A stretch of DNA of 45,217 bases from Halorubrum sp. SD626R (GTDB taxonomy: Archaea > Halobacteriota > Halobacteria > Halobacteriales > Haloferacaceae), in contig NZ_CVRT01000021.1 in NCBI RefSeq assembly GCF_001261915.1, forward strand, positions 1 through 45,217. The letters are read 5' to 3'. A program made the position numbers and the translations under genes. The stretch's first letter is position 1; each line of letters begins with the position of its first letter. Below are positions 8,771-16,277 of the stretch, in pieces. Under the pieces are notes generated by a model. It saw only the letters and a program-made list of their open reading frames with translations, did no database searches and was not told the origin of the DNA.

Positions 8771-9564
8771 GCCGGCGTCGTCAGTCGACCGTTTCGATCG
8801 GCGGAGCGGACGCGTTCGCGAGTGACGACCGCGGCGTCAGCGACGTCGTCGGGTACGTCCTCGTGTTCTCGCTGATCACGATCACCATCGGGACGGTGTT
8901 CGCGGTCGGGATCACCGGCTTGGAGGACCGGCGAGCGGCCGAGCAGGTCGCGAACGTCGAGCGCGCGTTCGACGTGTTCGACGACAACGTGCGGGACATC
9001 CAGCGGTACGACGACCCCGGTCGGTCGACGGAGATCCGGCTCAGCGGCGGCGCGCTGTCCCTGTCCGAGACGACGACGGTGACGCTGACGAACGGGACCG
9101 GCGACGTCGTGCTTCGGCGCGAGCACCGGTCGCTGACGTACGCGAACGGCGACGCGACCGTCGCGTACGAGACGGGCGCCTGGTTCCGCGGCGACGGCGA
9201 CGGTGCGGTGATGCGCTCCGAGCCGCGGTTCGTCGCCGCCGACGGTCGGACCACCCTCCCGCTCGTGCTGTTGTACCCCGTCGGTGACCCGACCGTGCGC
9301 GGCGACGGGACCGTGCAGGTAAGCGCGAGCCGACGTTCGACCACCGGCTTCGACTACACCGAGGCGAATGACGGCCCCTATGAGCTCCGGATCGACTCGA
9401 CGTACGCGGACGCGTGGGAGCGGTACTTCGAGCGGACGGACGGGTTCGACGTTAACGGGACCGCGACCGAGAACGCCGACGACGCCGTCGTCGTCGGCCT
9501 GACCGAGGCCGACGACGCGCTGTACGCTCCTCGGATCGCCCTCGACGTCGCGCTGCGTCGCTGA
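8767..9564 (+). CDS. Pilin-like protein of the PilB3-PilC3 operon (fifth of five, DUF7289-like)
   Basis: This 265-residue protein has an N-terminus reading D20-D21-R22-G23, then V24-SDVVGYVLVFSLITITIGTV. This is again a haloarchaeal pilin-type signal and helix. The ectodomain contains YD, sequon and beta-strand patterns (for example NGTGDVVLRREHRSL near residue 110). I associate it with the family DUF7289, from memory. It is the last gene of the operon; its GTG start overlaps the previous stop by four bases (GTGA) and the next gene has its own promoter 60 bases on. Function as a pilus component is an inference from context. Confidence 0.7.
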   Translation: MSRRRQSTVSIGGADAFASDDRGVSDVVGYVLVFSLITITIGTVFAVGITGLEDRRAAEQVANVERAFDVFDDNVRDIQRYDDPGRSTEIRLSGGALSLSETTTVTLTNGTGDVVLRREHRSLTYANGDATVAYETGAWFRGDGDGAVMRSEPRFVAADGRTTLPLVLLYPVGDPTVRGDGTVQVSASRRSTTGFDYTEANDGPYELRIDSTYADAWERYFERTDGFDVNGTATENADDAVVVGLTEADDALYAPRIALDVALRR

Positions 9565-9591
9565 CGGGACGCCGTTCGGAGGGTCGACGCA

Positions 9592-9599
9592 TAGTATAA
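9592..9599 (+). promoter_or_regulatory. TATA-like box of alaX
   Basis: TAGTATAA is centred about 29 nt upstream of the ATG at 9625. It marks the end of the pilus operon and an independent transcription unit. Confidence 0.6.
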
Positions 9600-9624
9600 G
9601 CCGACGGCGCCGCTCCGTTCGGCC

Positions 9625-10431
9625 ATGACCGAGGCGTTGTACCTCGCCGACGACACGGTGACGACGTTCGAGGCGACCGTCGAGCGGACGCTCGACGACC
9701 GGGTGGTCCTCGACCGGACGGGATTCTACCCGACCGGGGGCGGTCAGCCCCACGACACGGGGACGCTCCGCGTCGCTGACGAGGGGAGCGACGCCCGATG
9801 GCGGGTGGTCGACGTCGAGAAGACGGACACGATCTACCACACGCTCGCACCGGTGGACGGCGACGGGGGAGACGACCCCTCACCGCCCGAGCCGGGAACG
9901 GTCGTGGTCGGCGAGGTCGACGCGGCGCGTCGGGCGGCCCACTCGAGGTACCACACCGCCCAGCACCTGCTGTCGGCGCTGCTGCTCGACGAGTTCGACG
10001 CGCCCACCACCGGGAACCAGCTGTACGACGATCACGCGCACCTCGACGCGGCGTACGACCGCTTCGACGAAGCGGACCTCGACCGGATCGAGACGCGACT
10101 GAACGAGCTCGTCGCCGACGGGCGTCCCGTGACGAGCTCCCTGCTGGACCGCGCCGAGGCGGAGGCGACGCTGGACCCCGAGCGCACGCGCATTCACCTC
10201 CTCCCCGATTCGATCGAGGAGATCCGGATCGTCGAGATCGGCGCGGCGGGCGCGGACGAGGCGAGTCCGAAGGCCGACGCCGACCCCTACGACCGCACCG
10301 CCTGCGCCGGGACTCACGTCGGCGACACCGCCGACATCGGCGAGGTCGTCGTCACCGGCCGGGAGACGAAGGGGAGCGACGAGGAGCGCGTGCGGTTCGC
10401 GCTCGCCGACCACCTCGACCGCGAGGAGTAA
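9625..10431 (+). CDS. alaX: Alanyl-tRNA editing protein AlaX
   Basis: This 268-residue free-standing homologue of the AlaRS editing domain would hydrolyse mischarged Ser-tRNA(Ala) in the cytoplasm. The glycine-rich TGFYPTGGGQPHD motif is at residues 32-44. The zinc ligands are clear: H110 and H114 in HTAQH, and C227 and H231 in CAGTH. The N-terminal editing-associated barrel and this length fit the AlaX-M class. An acidic insertion of halophilic character sits at residues 77-92. The start is fixed by the TATA box 29 nt upstream. Some haloarchaeal annotations call this protein alanyl-tRNA editing protein or AlaX-like threonyl/alanyl-tRNA synthetase SAD domain protein. Confidence 0.88.
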   Translation: MTEALYLADDTVTTFEATVERTLDDRVVLDRTGFYPTGGGQPHDTGTLRVADEGSDARWRVVDVEKTDTIYHTLAPVDGDGGDDPSPPEPGTVVVGEVDAARRAAHSRYHTAQHLLSALLLDEFDAPTTGNQLYDDHAHLDAAYDRFDEADLDRIETRLNELVADGRPVTSSLLDRAEAEATLDPERTRIHLLPDSIEEIRIVEIGAAGADEASPKADADPYDRTACAGTHVGDTADIGEVVVTGRETKGSDEERVRFALADHLDREE

Positions 10432-10470
10432 CGGGTCCGGCGACGCGCCCGTTCGTTCGCGATCCCGCCG

Positions 10471-10478
10471 TTTATATA
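10471..10478 (+). promoter_or_regulatory. TATA box of tfs
   Basis: TTTATATA is a near-consensus haloarchaeal TATA box, about 27 nt upstream of the ATG at 10501, consistent with a leaderless, well expressed transcript. Confidence 0.7.
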
Positions 10479-10500
10479 CGATCCGTGGCTGGGTTCCGCC

Positions 10501-10821
10501 ATGAAGTTCTGCGACGAGTGCGGCTCGATGATGAAGTCGGGCGAGGGCGAGGACCACTGGGTGTGCGACTCCTGCGGCAACGAGATCGGACGCGACGACG
10601 GCGACGACGAGTGGACCACGGAGTCGCAGGTCGAGTCCGAGGTCATCGACGTGAGCGACGCCGAGGACAAGGGGCTTCCGCAGACGACGGCGCACTGCCC
10701 GGAGTGCGGCAACGACCGCGCCTACTGGTATATGCAGCAGATCCGCTCGGCCGACGAGTCCGAGACCCGCTTTTTCGTCTGCACCGACTGCGAGCACAAG
10801 TGGCGCGAAGACGACCACTGA
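10501..10821 (+). CDS. tfs: Transcription factor S (TFIIS-like transcript cleavage factor)
   Basis: This 106-residue protein has two zinc ribbons: C4/C7 with C22/C25, and C66/C69 with C94/C97. The C-terminal ribbon carries the acidic pair D85-E86 in RSADESETRFF. This pair is the tip that enters the RNA polymerase funnel and stimulates cleavage of backtracked RNA in TFS/TFIIS. The length is right for archaeal TFS (often also annotated RPB9/RpoM-like). The acidic linker (residues 31-58) is halophile-typical. The gene stands alone behind a strong TATA box. Confidence 0.92.
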   Translation: MKFCDECGSMMKSGEGEDHWVCDSCGNEIGRDDGDDEWTTESQVESEVIDVSDAEDKGLPQTTAHCPECGNDRAYWYMQQIRSADESETRFFVCTDCEHKWREDDH

Positions 10822-10894
10822 CCCGCCTCAAGCGGCTCCTCGCGACCCGTCGGACCCCGCCGCGTCATCGCTCCGATCCCTCGCCCCGCGACCG

Positions 10895-10902
10895 CTTTTA
10901 AT
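10895..10902 (+). promoter_or_regulatory. TATA-like box of the gene at 10926
   Basis: CTTTTAAT is centred about 27 nt upstream of the ATG at 10926, supporting that start. Confidence 0.6.
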
Positions 10903-10925
10903 TACCCTCCCGCCGAACGGCGACC

Positions 10926-11501
10926 ATGGACCCGCCCGTCTCGCCAGCCGACCGCCTCGACGGCTGGCGACGCGTCGCCGAGACGACGGACCGCCCGTTC
11001 GCCGCCGGCCCCGTCTCGGTGACCGCGAGCACGGTGCGGTACGAGCGCGCGGACGCGACGGCGCCCCGGCCCTTCTGTTTCGCGAGCCGCCTGCGGATCC
11101 GCCCCGAGACCGCACCGAACGCCGCGCTCACCCGGCTGGTCGAGCGCGAGGCCAGGTCGGGGTTCCGCGACCGGCTCGCCGAGCGCGACATCGAGGCGGT
11201 CGAGCGCCGCGGCGACCGCGAGATCGCGGTCGACGACCCGGCGGGATCGCGCGCGACGCTCTGGACGTTCCGCGGCGACTGCCGGATCGAGGCGGACGAC
11301 GGCAGTGACGACCGCGATGTCCCGGTCGAGGCGCTGCTCGCGGTCTGGGCGACGGACGAGTACCTCCTCGCCGGGGGCGCCTACCCGCTCGCCGCGGACG
11401 CGTACCCGGCCGGTCGGAGCGCCGAGGACGCGCGGCGGGAACTGCTGGGAATCGTTCGCGGCGTTCGCTCGCCGCCGCGCGAGGAACGCGACGATAGGTA
11501 G
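10926..11501 (+). CDS. Conserved-looking haloarchaeal protein of unknown function
   Basis: This 191-residue soluble protein has no signal peptide or membrane segment. It is rich in Asp, Arg and Glu, with a mixed alpha/beta look. A stretch with FCFASRLRIRPETAPNAAL lies near residue 50-68, and a hydrophobic core segment LAVWATDEYLLAGGAYPLAA near residue 138. I do not recognise the family with confidence. A good TATA box, the codon bias of its neighbours and a compact gene end 23 bases from a convergent gene support it as a real gene. It could be a haloarchaeal DUF of the 6663 type, but that is only a guess. Confidence 0.65.
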   Translation: MDPPVSPADRLDGWRRVAETTDRPFAAGPVSVTASTVRYERADATAPRPFCFASRLRIRPETAPNAALTRLVEREARSGFRDRLAERDIEAVERRGDREIAVDDPAGSRATLWTFRGDCRIEADDGSDDRDVPVEALLAVWATDEYLLAGGAYPLAADAYPAGRSAEDARRELLGIVRGVRSPPREERDDR

Positions 11502-11524
11502 CGGAACGCGCGGCGCGCTCCGCC

Positions 11525-12058
11525 TCAGCAGTCCGCGGTGCCGGCGCCCGACTCGATCGGCGGGCCGTCGTCGCGGTACTCCGCGTCGTCGACCGCCCCG
11601 CCGAACATCGGGAGGTTGAGTTCGTACGCGTACAACACGTCGAACGCCGCGAACGGGTCGACCCCGTTCGCGACGGCCTCGCGCGCGGTGAGACGGACGC
11701 CCGCGGCGAGCGTCACGACGGGGTCGTCGTCGAGGGTCCCGGCCGCCTCCAGCCCAAACTCGTTGCCGGCGGCGGGATCGGTCAGCACGGAGAGGTGGAC
11801 GATCGCGTCGATCGTCGCCCCGGTCTCGCCGATCGAGATCGGGTAGCCGTCGCCCGCGAAACAGCCCGTCGGCGACGCCGCGGCGCCGCCGGGCGCGTCG
11901 CCGTCGGCACCGCCCGGAGCGCCGCCGTCCGTCTGTGTCGCGCCGTCGCCCGCCTGCGCCGCGCCGACCCCGACGGCCGCACCGCTCGCGGCGAGCGCCG
12001 AGACGAGGAGGAGCGCGGTCGCCAGCGCGGCGAGGCGGGCCGCCGAGTGACCGGTCAT
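11525..12058 (-). CDS. Secreted or membrane-anchored haloarchaeal protein, unknown function
   Basis: From ATG 12058 this is a 177-residue protein. It has a Sec-type signal peptide: a short basic start, then a hydrophobic Ala/Leu/Val core over residues 9-33. A Gly/Ala/Asp-rich low-complexity linker follows (about residues 35-68), then a compact domain starting near TGCFAGDGYPISIGE and ending in a terminal TADC. The two cysteines could form a disulphide outside the cell. The start was chosen over an in-frame GTG at 12082 because a TATA-like element (12084-12090) is 27 nt upstream of 12058. I do not recognise a function. Confidence 0.65.
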   Translation of the reverse strand: MTGHSAARLAALATALLLVSALAASGAAVGVGAAQAGDGATQTDGGAPGGADGDAPGGAAASPTGCFAGDGYPISIGETGATIDAIVHLSVLTDPAAGNEFGLEAAGTLDDDPVVTLAAGVRLTAREAVANGVDPFAAFDVLYAYELNLPMFGGAVDDAEYRDDGPPIESGAGTADC

Positions 12059-12083
12059 GGATCCGAGGTACGAGGGACGCACC

Positions 12084-12090
12084 TAAAATT
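12084..12090 (-). promoter_or_regulatory. TATA-like box of the secreted-protein gene
   Basis: AATTTTA on the minus strand is about 27-29 nt upstream of ATG 12058. It argues for 12058 rather than the GTG at 12082 as the start. Confidence 0.5.
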
Positions 12091-12134
12091 TCGCCCCTCG
12101 CGCTATCCGATCTGATACTCGGGGCGAGGCGCCG

Positions 12135-12506
12135 TCACGGTGAGCCGAGCAGCCCCTCGACGAGCAGCTCGCCGGAGGCGACGTTGGTCGCCAGCGGCAC
12201 GTCCTTCACGTCGCAGACGCGCAGGAGCGCGGAGATGTCCGGCTCGTGGGCCTGCGCGGTGAGCGGGTCCCGGAGGAAGACGACGCCGTCGATCGCGTCG
12301 TTCGCGATCATCGCGCCGATCTGGAGGTCGCCGCCGTACGGGCCGGACGCCTGCCGGTTCACGGCGAGGCCGGTCTCCTCGCTGATGCGCTTCCCCGTCG
12401 TCCCGGTCGTCACGAGTTCGCAGTCGTCGAGGGTCGCGGCGTGTTTCGTGACGAACTCGACCATCTCGTCTTTCAGCTCGTCGTGAGCGATGAGCGCGAT
12501 GCGCAT
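12135..12506 (-). CDS. mgsA: Methylglyoxal synthase
   Basis: This 123-residue cytoplasmic enzyme converts dihydroxyacetone phosphate to methylglyoxal and phosphate. The family's phosphate-binding and catalytic segments are intact: H8 and K12 near the N-terminus, T34-GTTGK with K39, and S54-GPYGGD-60. D60 is the likely catalytic aspartate, and H87 follows in the [11 protein letters not shown] segment. The length fits the short MgsA form, which lacks the extended C-terminus of Escherichia coli MgsA. The TATA element ATTTAAAAAC at 12529-12538 fits a leaderless start at 12506. In haloarchaea this enzyme is known to give a methylglyoxal bypass. DHAP is also the product of the glycerol genes elsewhere in the window. 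Confidence 0.93.
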   Translation of the reverse strand: MRIALIAHDELKDEMVEFVTKHAATLDDCELVTTGTTGKRISEETGLAVNRQASGPYGGDLQIGAMIANDAIDGVVFLRDPLTAQAHEPDISALLRVCDVKDVPLATNVASGELLVEGLLGSP

Positions 12507-12528
12507 GGGACGACGTTGCCGCGTCGCG

Positions 12529-12538
12529 ATTTAAAAAC
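12529..12538 (-). promoter_or_regulatory. TATA box of mgsA
   Basis: The minus-strand GTTTTTAAAT is about 27 nt upstream of the mgsA ATG at 12506. Confidence 0.6.
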
Positions 12539-12595
12539 TCGCGTCGCCGCAACGGGGGAGCGGGATGGGACGACGAGCGTCTTCGCCGGACCGGT

Positions 12596-14521
12596 TCACT
12601 TGAACCGGAACGTCTCCAGGTTCTTCGGCGCGAACGTCCGCATGTTGTAGTCGTGGTACAGCGCCGACGAGAGGTCCTGGACGGAGCGCTCGTCGCCGTG
12701 GACACAGAGCACCTTCTCGGGGCGCGGGTTCATCGTCTTCACGAAGTTCTCTAACCCCTGCCGGTCGGCGTGGCCGGAGAAGCCGTCGACGACCTCCGTC
12801 CCCATCTCCAGGGTGAGCGTGTCGCCGCGGCTCCCGCCGCCCCAGCCGTCGACCGGGATCTCGTCCCAGCCGTTCTGGATCCGGCGGCCGAGCGTCCCCT
12901 GCGCCTGGTAGCCGACGAAGACGAGATTTGAGTCCGGGTCGGGGCCGATGTGGCGGAGCCACGACATGATCGGGCCGCCCTCGATCATCCCGGAGGTGGA
13001 GATGACGATACACTCGTCGCCGTCGGCGACCTCCTGTCGCTCGTCCTCGCCGGCGTCGATGTGGTTGAACTGGTCGGCGAGGAACGGGTTCTCGTCGTCG
13101 TGGAAGATCCGGTCGCGGAGGTCGTCGCGGAGGTACTCGGGGTAGGTCGTGTGGATCGCGGTCGCCTCCCAGATCATCCCGTCGAGGTGGACGGGCATCT
13201 CCGGAATCTCGCCCTCGCGCATCGCCTCCTCTAAGACGAGCATGATCTCCTGGGAGCGCCCCACCGCGAACGCGGGGATGACGACCTTCCCGCCCTGCTC
13301 GTACGTCTCGTTGATGACTTCCTTGAGCGCCTCCTCGGAGTCGGCTTGGTCGGTCTGGTAATCGTCACGACCGCCGTAGGTGGACTCCAACACGAGCGTC
13401 TCGACCCGCGGGAAGTCGTTGACGGCGCCGTTGAACAGGCGGGTGTCCTCGTAGTGGATGTCGCCCGAGAAGGCGACGTTGTAGAGCCCGTCGCCGATGT
13501 GGAAGTGGGTCACCGCGCTGCCGAGGATGTGGCCCGCGTTGTGGAAGGTGAGCTTCACGTCGGGCGCCACGTCGGTGACGTCGCCGTACTCCAGCGGGAT
13601 GGTGTGTTTGATCGCCTCGCGGACCTGCGCCGACTCGTACGGCGGCGTCCGCCCCTCCTTGGCGGCGACATCGAGGTAGTCGAGCGTGAGCAGGCCCATC
13701 AGGTCGCGGGTCGGCTCGGTCGTGTAGATCGGGCCGTCGTAACCGTACTTGAAGAGGAGCGGGACCAGCGCCGAGTGGTCGAGGTGGGCGTGCGTCAGGA
13801 TGACCGCGTCGAGGGTCGCCGCGCCGGCGCCCAGCGCCTCGGGCACTTGGAGGTACGGCACCTCGCCCTCCGCGCCGGGCTTGTCGCCGCAGTCGATGAG
13901 GATGCGCGTCTCGGGCGTCGAGAGGATGAAGGCGGCGCGGCCGACCTCGCGGCAGCAGCCGAGGGTCGTGATCCGGACCCACTCGTCGTCGGACATCTCT
14001 TCGCGGTGGATCTGTCGCCCGACGCGTTCGAGGATGTCGCGGCGCTCCTCGCGCTCGTTCTTCAGGAAGCCGCGGACGTTCGAGACGGTGGAGGACTCGA
14101 TCGGGGGCGTCCGAACGACCTCGGGGGTCCAGCCGACCTCTTGGGTGATCTCGCGGAGGGTCGAACCGCGGCGGCCGATCACCATCCCGGGCTTTTCGGC
14201 CTCGATGACGACCTCGCCGGTGTCCTCGTGGAAGTCGAGGTCGGTCACGCCGGCGTCGTCCGGGATCACCTCCCGGACCTCCTCCTCGGCGCGGGCCGGC
14301 GGGGAGAGGGCGCTCGGGTCCGGACGGACCGTGATCCGCTTCCGAAGCTTGGAGGCGAGCCGGCGGATGAGGTCGCCGTCGCCGGCGAACTCCTTGGGGT
14401 CGCGCGTGTACACGACCAGCTCCGGTCCCTCGTACTTCACGTCGGTGACCGTGATGTCGTTCGGAATCTCCTGTTCGATCTCTGATTTCAGGGTATCGAG
14501 TTGCTTATCGACTTGACTCAT
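12596..14521 (-). CDS. fttA: Transcription termination ribonuclease aCPSF1 / FttA (KH domains plus beta-CASP nuclease)
   Basis: This 641-residue archaeal CPSF73-like protein cleaves nascent RNA at U-rich 3' ends and drives transcription termination. Residues 1-70 form a KH-like N-terminal domain and about 75-170 a second KH domain with the GMVIGRRG loop (112-119). The metallo-beta-lactamase fold begins near 180 and holds the zinc motif H244-A-H246-L-D248-H249. The beta-CASP insert lies around 385-570, and later conserved His residues lie in GFSGHAD and CVHGDE. The C-terminus is conserved and acidic-free, as usual. The gene follows a 235-bp intergenic region shared with a divergent gene; its leader may be about 150 nt long. 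Confidence 0.95.
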   Translation of the reverse strand: MSQVDKQLDTLKSEIEQEIPNDITVTDVKYEGPELVVYTRDPKEFAGDGDLIRRLASKLRKRITVRPDPSALSPPARAEEEVREVIPDDAGVTDLDFHEDTGEVVIEAEKPGMVIGRRGSTLREITQEVGWTPEVVRTPPIESSTVSNVRGFLKNEREERRDILERVGRQIHREEMSDDEWVRITTLGCCREVGRAAFILSTPETRILIDCGDKPGAEGEVPYLQVPEALGAGAATLDAVILTHAHLDHSALVPLLFKYGYDGPIYTTEPTRDLMGLLTLDYLDVAAKEGRTPPYESAQVREAIKHTIPLEYGDVTDVAPDVKLTFHNAGHILGSAVTHFHIGDGLYNVAFSGDIHYEDTRLFNGAVNDFPRVETLVLESTYGGRDDYQTDQADSEEALKEVINETYEQGGKVVIPAFAVGRSQEIMLVLEEAMREGEIPEMPVHLDGMIWEATAIHTTYPEYLRDDLRDRIFHDDENPFLADQFNHIDAGEDERQEVADGDECIVISTSGMIEGGPIMSWLRHIGPDPDSNLVFVGYQAQGTLGRRIQNGWDEIPVDGWGGGSRGDTLTLEMGTEVVDGFSGHADRQGLENFVKTMNPRPEKVLCVHGDERSVQDLSSALYHDYNMRTFAPKNLETFRFK

Positions 14522-14756
14522 ATCTCACCGCGGGTCGTCGCGATCGCCGTCGCCGTCGAGTCGTGTCGCGTGCCGATACGCGGCTCGGCGCCGAACGGTC
14601 GACCGTGACGGGGTAGGCATAGTGGTAGTACTGTCCGTAGGTGGTACCGTGCGGGAACAGCCAACGAAAACCCGCTTAGATGCTCGTACACCCCGGTTGT
14701 TATAAAACCCTTCGCAAAGGGCAAACCCCTTTCCCGCCCCCGCCGTTCGCAATCGC
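14522..14756. promoter_or_regulatory. Shared intergenic region between fttA and a divergent gene
   Basis: No coding region is supported here. The only strong TATA-like element is TTATAAAAC at 14700-14708, which is nearly usable on both strands. Read rightwards it lies about 50 nt upstream of the ATG at 14757. Read leftwards it lies about 180 nt upstream of the fttA start, which would give fttA a leader of about 150 nt. A weaker leftward element is near 14677-14683 (CTAAGC on the minus strand). A near-palindrome CCCTTCGCAAAGGG lies at 14708-14721. Confidence 0.45.
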
Positions 14757-15302
14757 ATGCGCGTCACGCCCGAGACGGTCCGCGACGAGCGCGCGTGGGT
14801 GCGCGACCGCGCCTCGGTCATCGTTCCCCTCATCAACGAGACCCGCGAGCGGCTTGGAACGCTGTTCGAGACGGACGTGGACCCCGTGAGCCGCGCGGCG
14901 TATCGCGCCGAGGTCGACGCCGTCTTCGCCGACGGCGAGGTCGCGGTCAACGTGGCCGGCTGCGTCGCGCTCCTGCGCGACCTCGACGTCGCCGGCGACT
15001 ACCCCGGCTTCGTCGTCGATGAGGTCCTCGGCCGCGAGCTCGCGGCGACGGTCGCCGGCGGTCGCCCGCTCTCGCTGCTCGCGGAGGCGACGTTCCACCT
15101 CGTGGACGTGCGCGTGAGCGAGGACGCGACCGCGCCGGGCGACGACGCCGGGACCGCCGGCGCCGACGACCTCGACGCCGCGCTCGCCGCGGGCTTCCAG
15201 ACGCGGCTCCCGGGCTGGAAGTGGCGGGAGGGGGAGAGTCCGTTCGCGGTCGGGTCAGGGGACGACGGCTCGGGGCCCGGGAATCTGAACCCCGACGACT
15301 GA
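14757..15302 (+). CDS. Haloarchaeal protein of unknown function
   Basis: This 181-residue soluble protein has no signal peptide. Residues 1-120 form a predicted helical domain. It starts with a basic, helix-prone segment (RVTPETVRDERAWVRDRAS), then LINETRERLGTLFETDVDP and VAVNVAGCVALLRDLDVAG. An acidic, alanine-rich linker (about 122-146) leads to FQTRLPGWKWREGESPF and a disordered Gly/Asp tail. I do not recognise the family. It is divergent from fttA and ends three bases before the stop of a convergent dehydrogenase gene. The codon use matches its neighbours. Confidence 0.6.
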   Translation: MRVTPETVRDERAWVRDRASVIVPLINETRERLGTLFETDVDPVSRAAYRAEVDAVFADGEVAVNVAGCVALLRDLDVAGDYPGFVVDEVLGRELAATVAGGRPLSLLAEATFHLVDVRVSEDATAPGDDAGTAGADDLDAALAAGFQTRLPGWKWREGESPFAVGSGDDGSGPGNLNPDD

Positions 15303-15304
15303 TC

Positions 15305-16219
15305 TTACGACGTGAACTTCCGGACGAACTCGTAGCCGCGGTCGAGCAGCGCATCCGGGAGGAACCGCGCGAGCACGCCGACGCGGGCGGCCGTGCCCGG
15401 CTGGACCCGCGCCGGGGGCCGGGTCGCGCTCGCGGCGTCGTAGATCGCGCTCGCGACGAGCTCCGGTTCGACCGCGCCCGGGCCGCCGCCGCCGATCAGC
15501 TTCGCGTCCTCGAACATCGCGTAGAACTCCTCGTAAGCGCCGGAGCGATCGATGCCGGCGTCGGCCTCGTCGCCGTCGTCGGCCCCGTCGGCGCCGCCCG
15601 CGTCGCCGTCCGGATCGACGCCCGCCTCCTCTTGGGCGCGCTTCGAGAAGTTCGTCTTCACCGGCCCCGGCTCGACGACGACGACGTCGATCCCGTGCTC
15701 GGCGACCTCGTTGCGGAGCGCGTCCGACATCGCCTCGACCGCGAACTTCGAGCCGCAGTACACCCCGCCGCCGGGGAACGAGACGCGCCCCGCGACCGAC
15801 GAGACGTTGACGATGGTGCCGTCGCGCTCGCGCCGCATCGCCGGCAACACCGCCCTGATCAGCCGATGCGGGCCGTACACGTTCACGTCGAACTGCTCGT
15901 GCACCTTCGCCGTCGACACGTCCTCGATCGGGCCGAACTGGCCGTACCCGGCGTTGTTGATCAGCGCGTCGATCGCGCCCTCCTCGTCTAAGATCCGCTC
16001 GACGACACGGTCGATGTCGGACCCGTCGGTGACGTCGAGCGTCGCGAGCTCGCAGCCCGCCTCGCCGAGCGCCTCGACGTCCGCGGGGTTCCGCGCGGTC
16101 GCGTACACGGTCCACCCCTCGTCGTTGAACGCGTGGGCCGCGGCGCGGCCGATACCCGAGGAACAGCCGGTGATGAGTACCGTCTTCTGCACGCGTCGTC
16201 GGTCGGCCCCCGTCGGCAT
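15305..16219 (-). CDS. Short-chain dehydrogenase/reductase
   Basis: This 304-residue SDR enzyme has a Rossmann fold for NAD(P)H. The cofactor motif TGCSSGIG is at residues 17-24, with NNAG near 88, the catalytic Ser in NVSSVAG and YCGSK as the catalytic Tyr-Lys. The substrate is unknown; the closest general description is a ketoreductase or retinol-dehydrogenase-like SDR. Residues about 205-227 hold a Gly/Asp/Ala-rich acidic insertion, a halophilic feature not expected in the fold. The ATG at 16219 gives nine extra residues before VQKTVLITG; a GTG at 16192 is an alternative start. Confidence 0.85.
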   Translation of the reverse strand: MPTGADRRRVQKTVLITGCSSGIGRAAAHAFNDEGWTVYATARNPADVEALGEAGCELATLDVTDGSDIDRVVERILDEEGAIDALINNAGYGQFGPIEDVSTAKVHEQFDVNVYGPHRLIRAVLPAMRRERDGTIVNVSSVAGRVSFPGGGVYCGSKFAVEAMSDALRNEVAEHGIDVVVVEPGPVKTNFSKRAQEEAGVDPDGDAGGADGADDGDEADAGIDRSGAYEEFYAMFEDAKLIGGGGPGAVEPELVASAIYDAASATRPPARVQPGTAARVGVLARFLPDALLDRGYEFVRKFTS

Positions 16220-16277
16220 AACTCTCCCGACCGGATGTCGCCGCGACGGGGCGAAAAAGAGCCGAGCAGCGGGCGCC

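Noticed and set aside
7162..9840. Long open frame on the minus strand opposite the pilin-like genes
   Set aside because: GC-rich DNA gives long antisense frames. The protein would be Arg/Val/Asp repetitive with no domain, while the plus strand has five overlapping genes with clear signals.
15255..16115. Alternative minus-strand frame over the dehydrogenase
   Set aside because: It is Arg-rich nonsense; the other minus frame has a complete SDR with TGxxxGIG and YxxxK.
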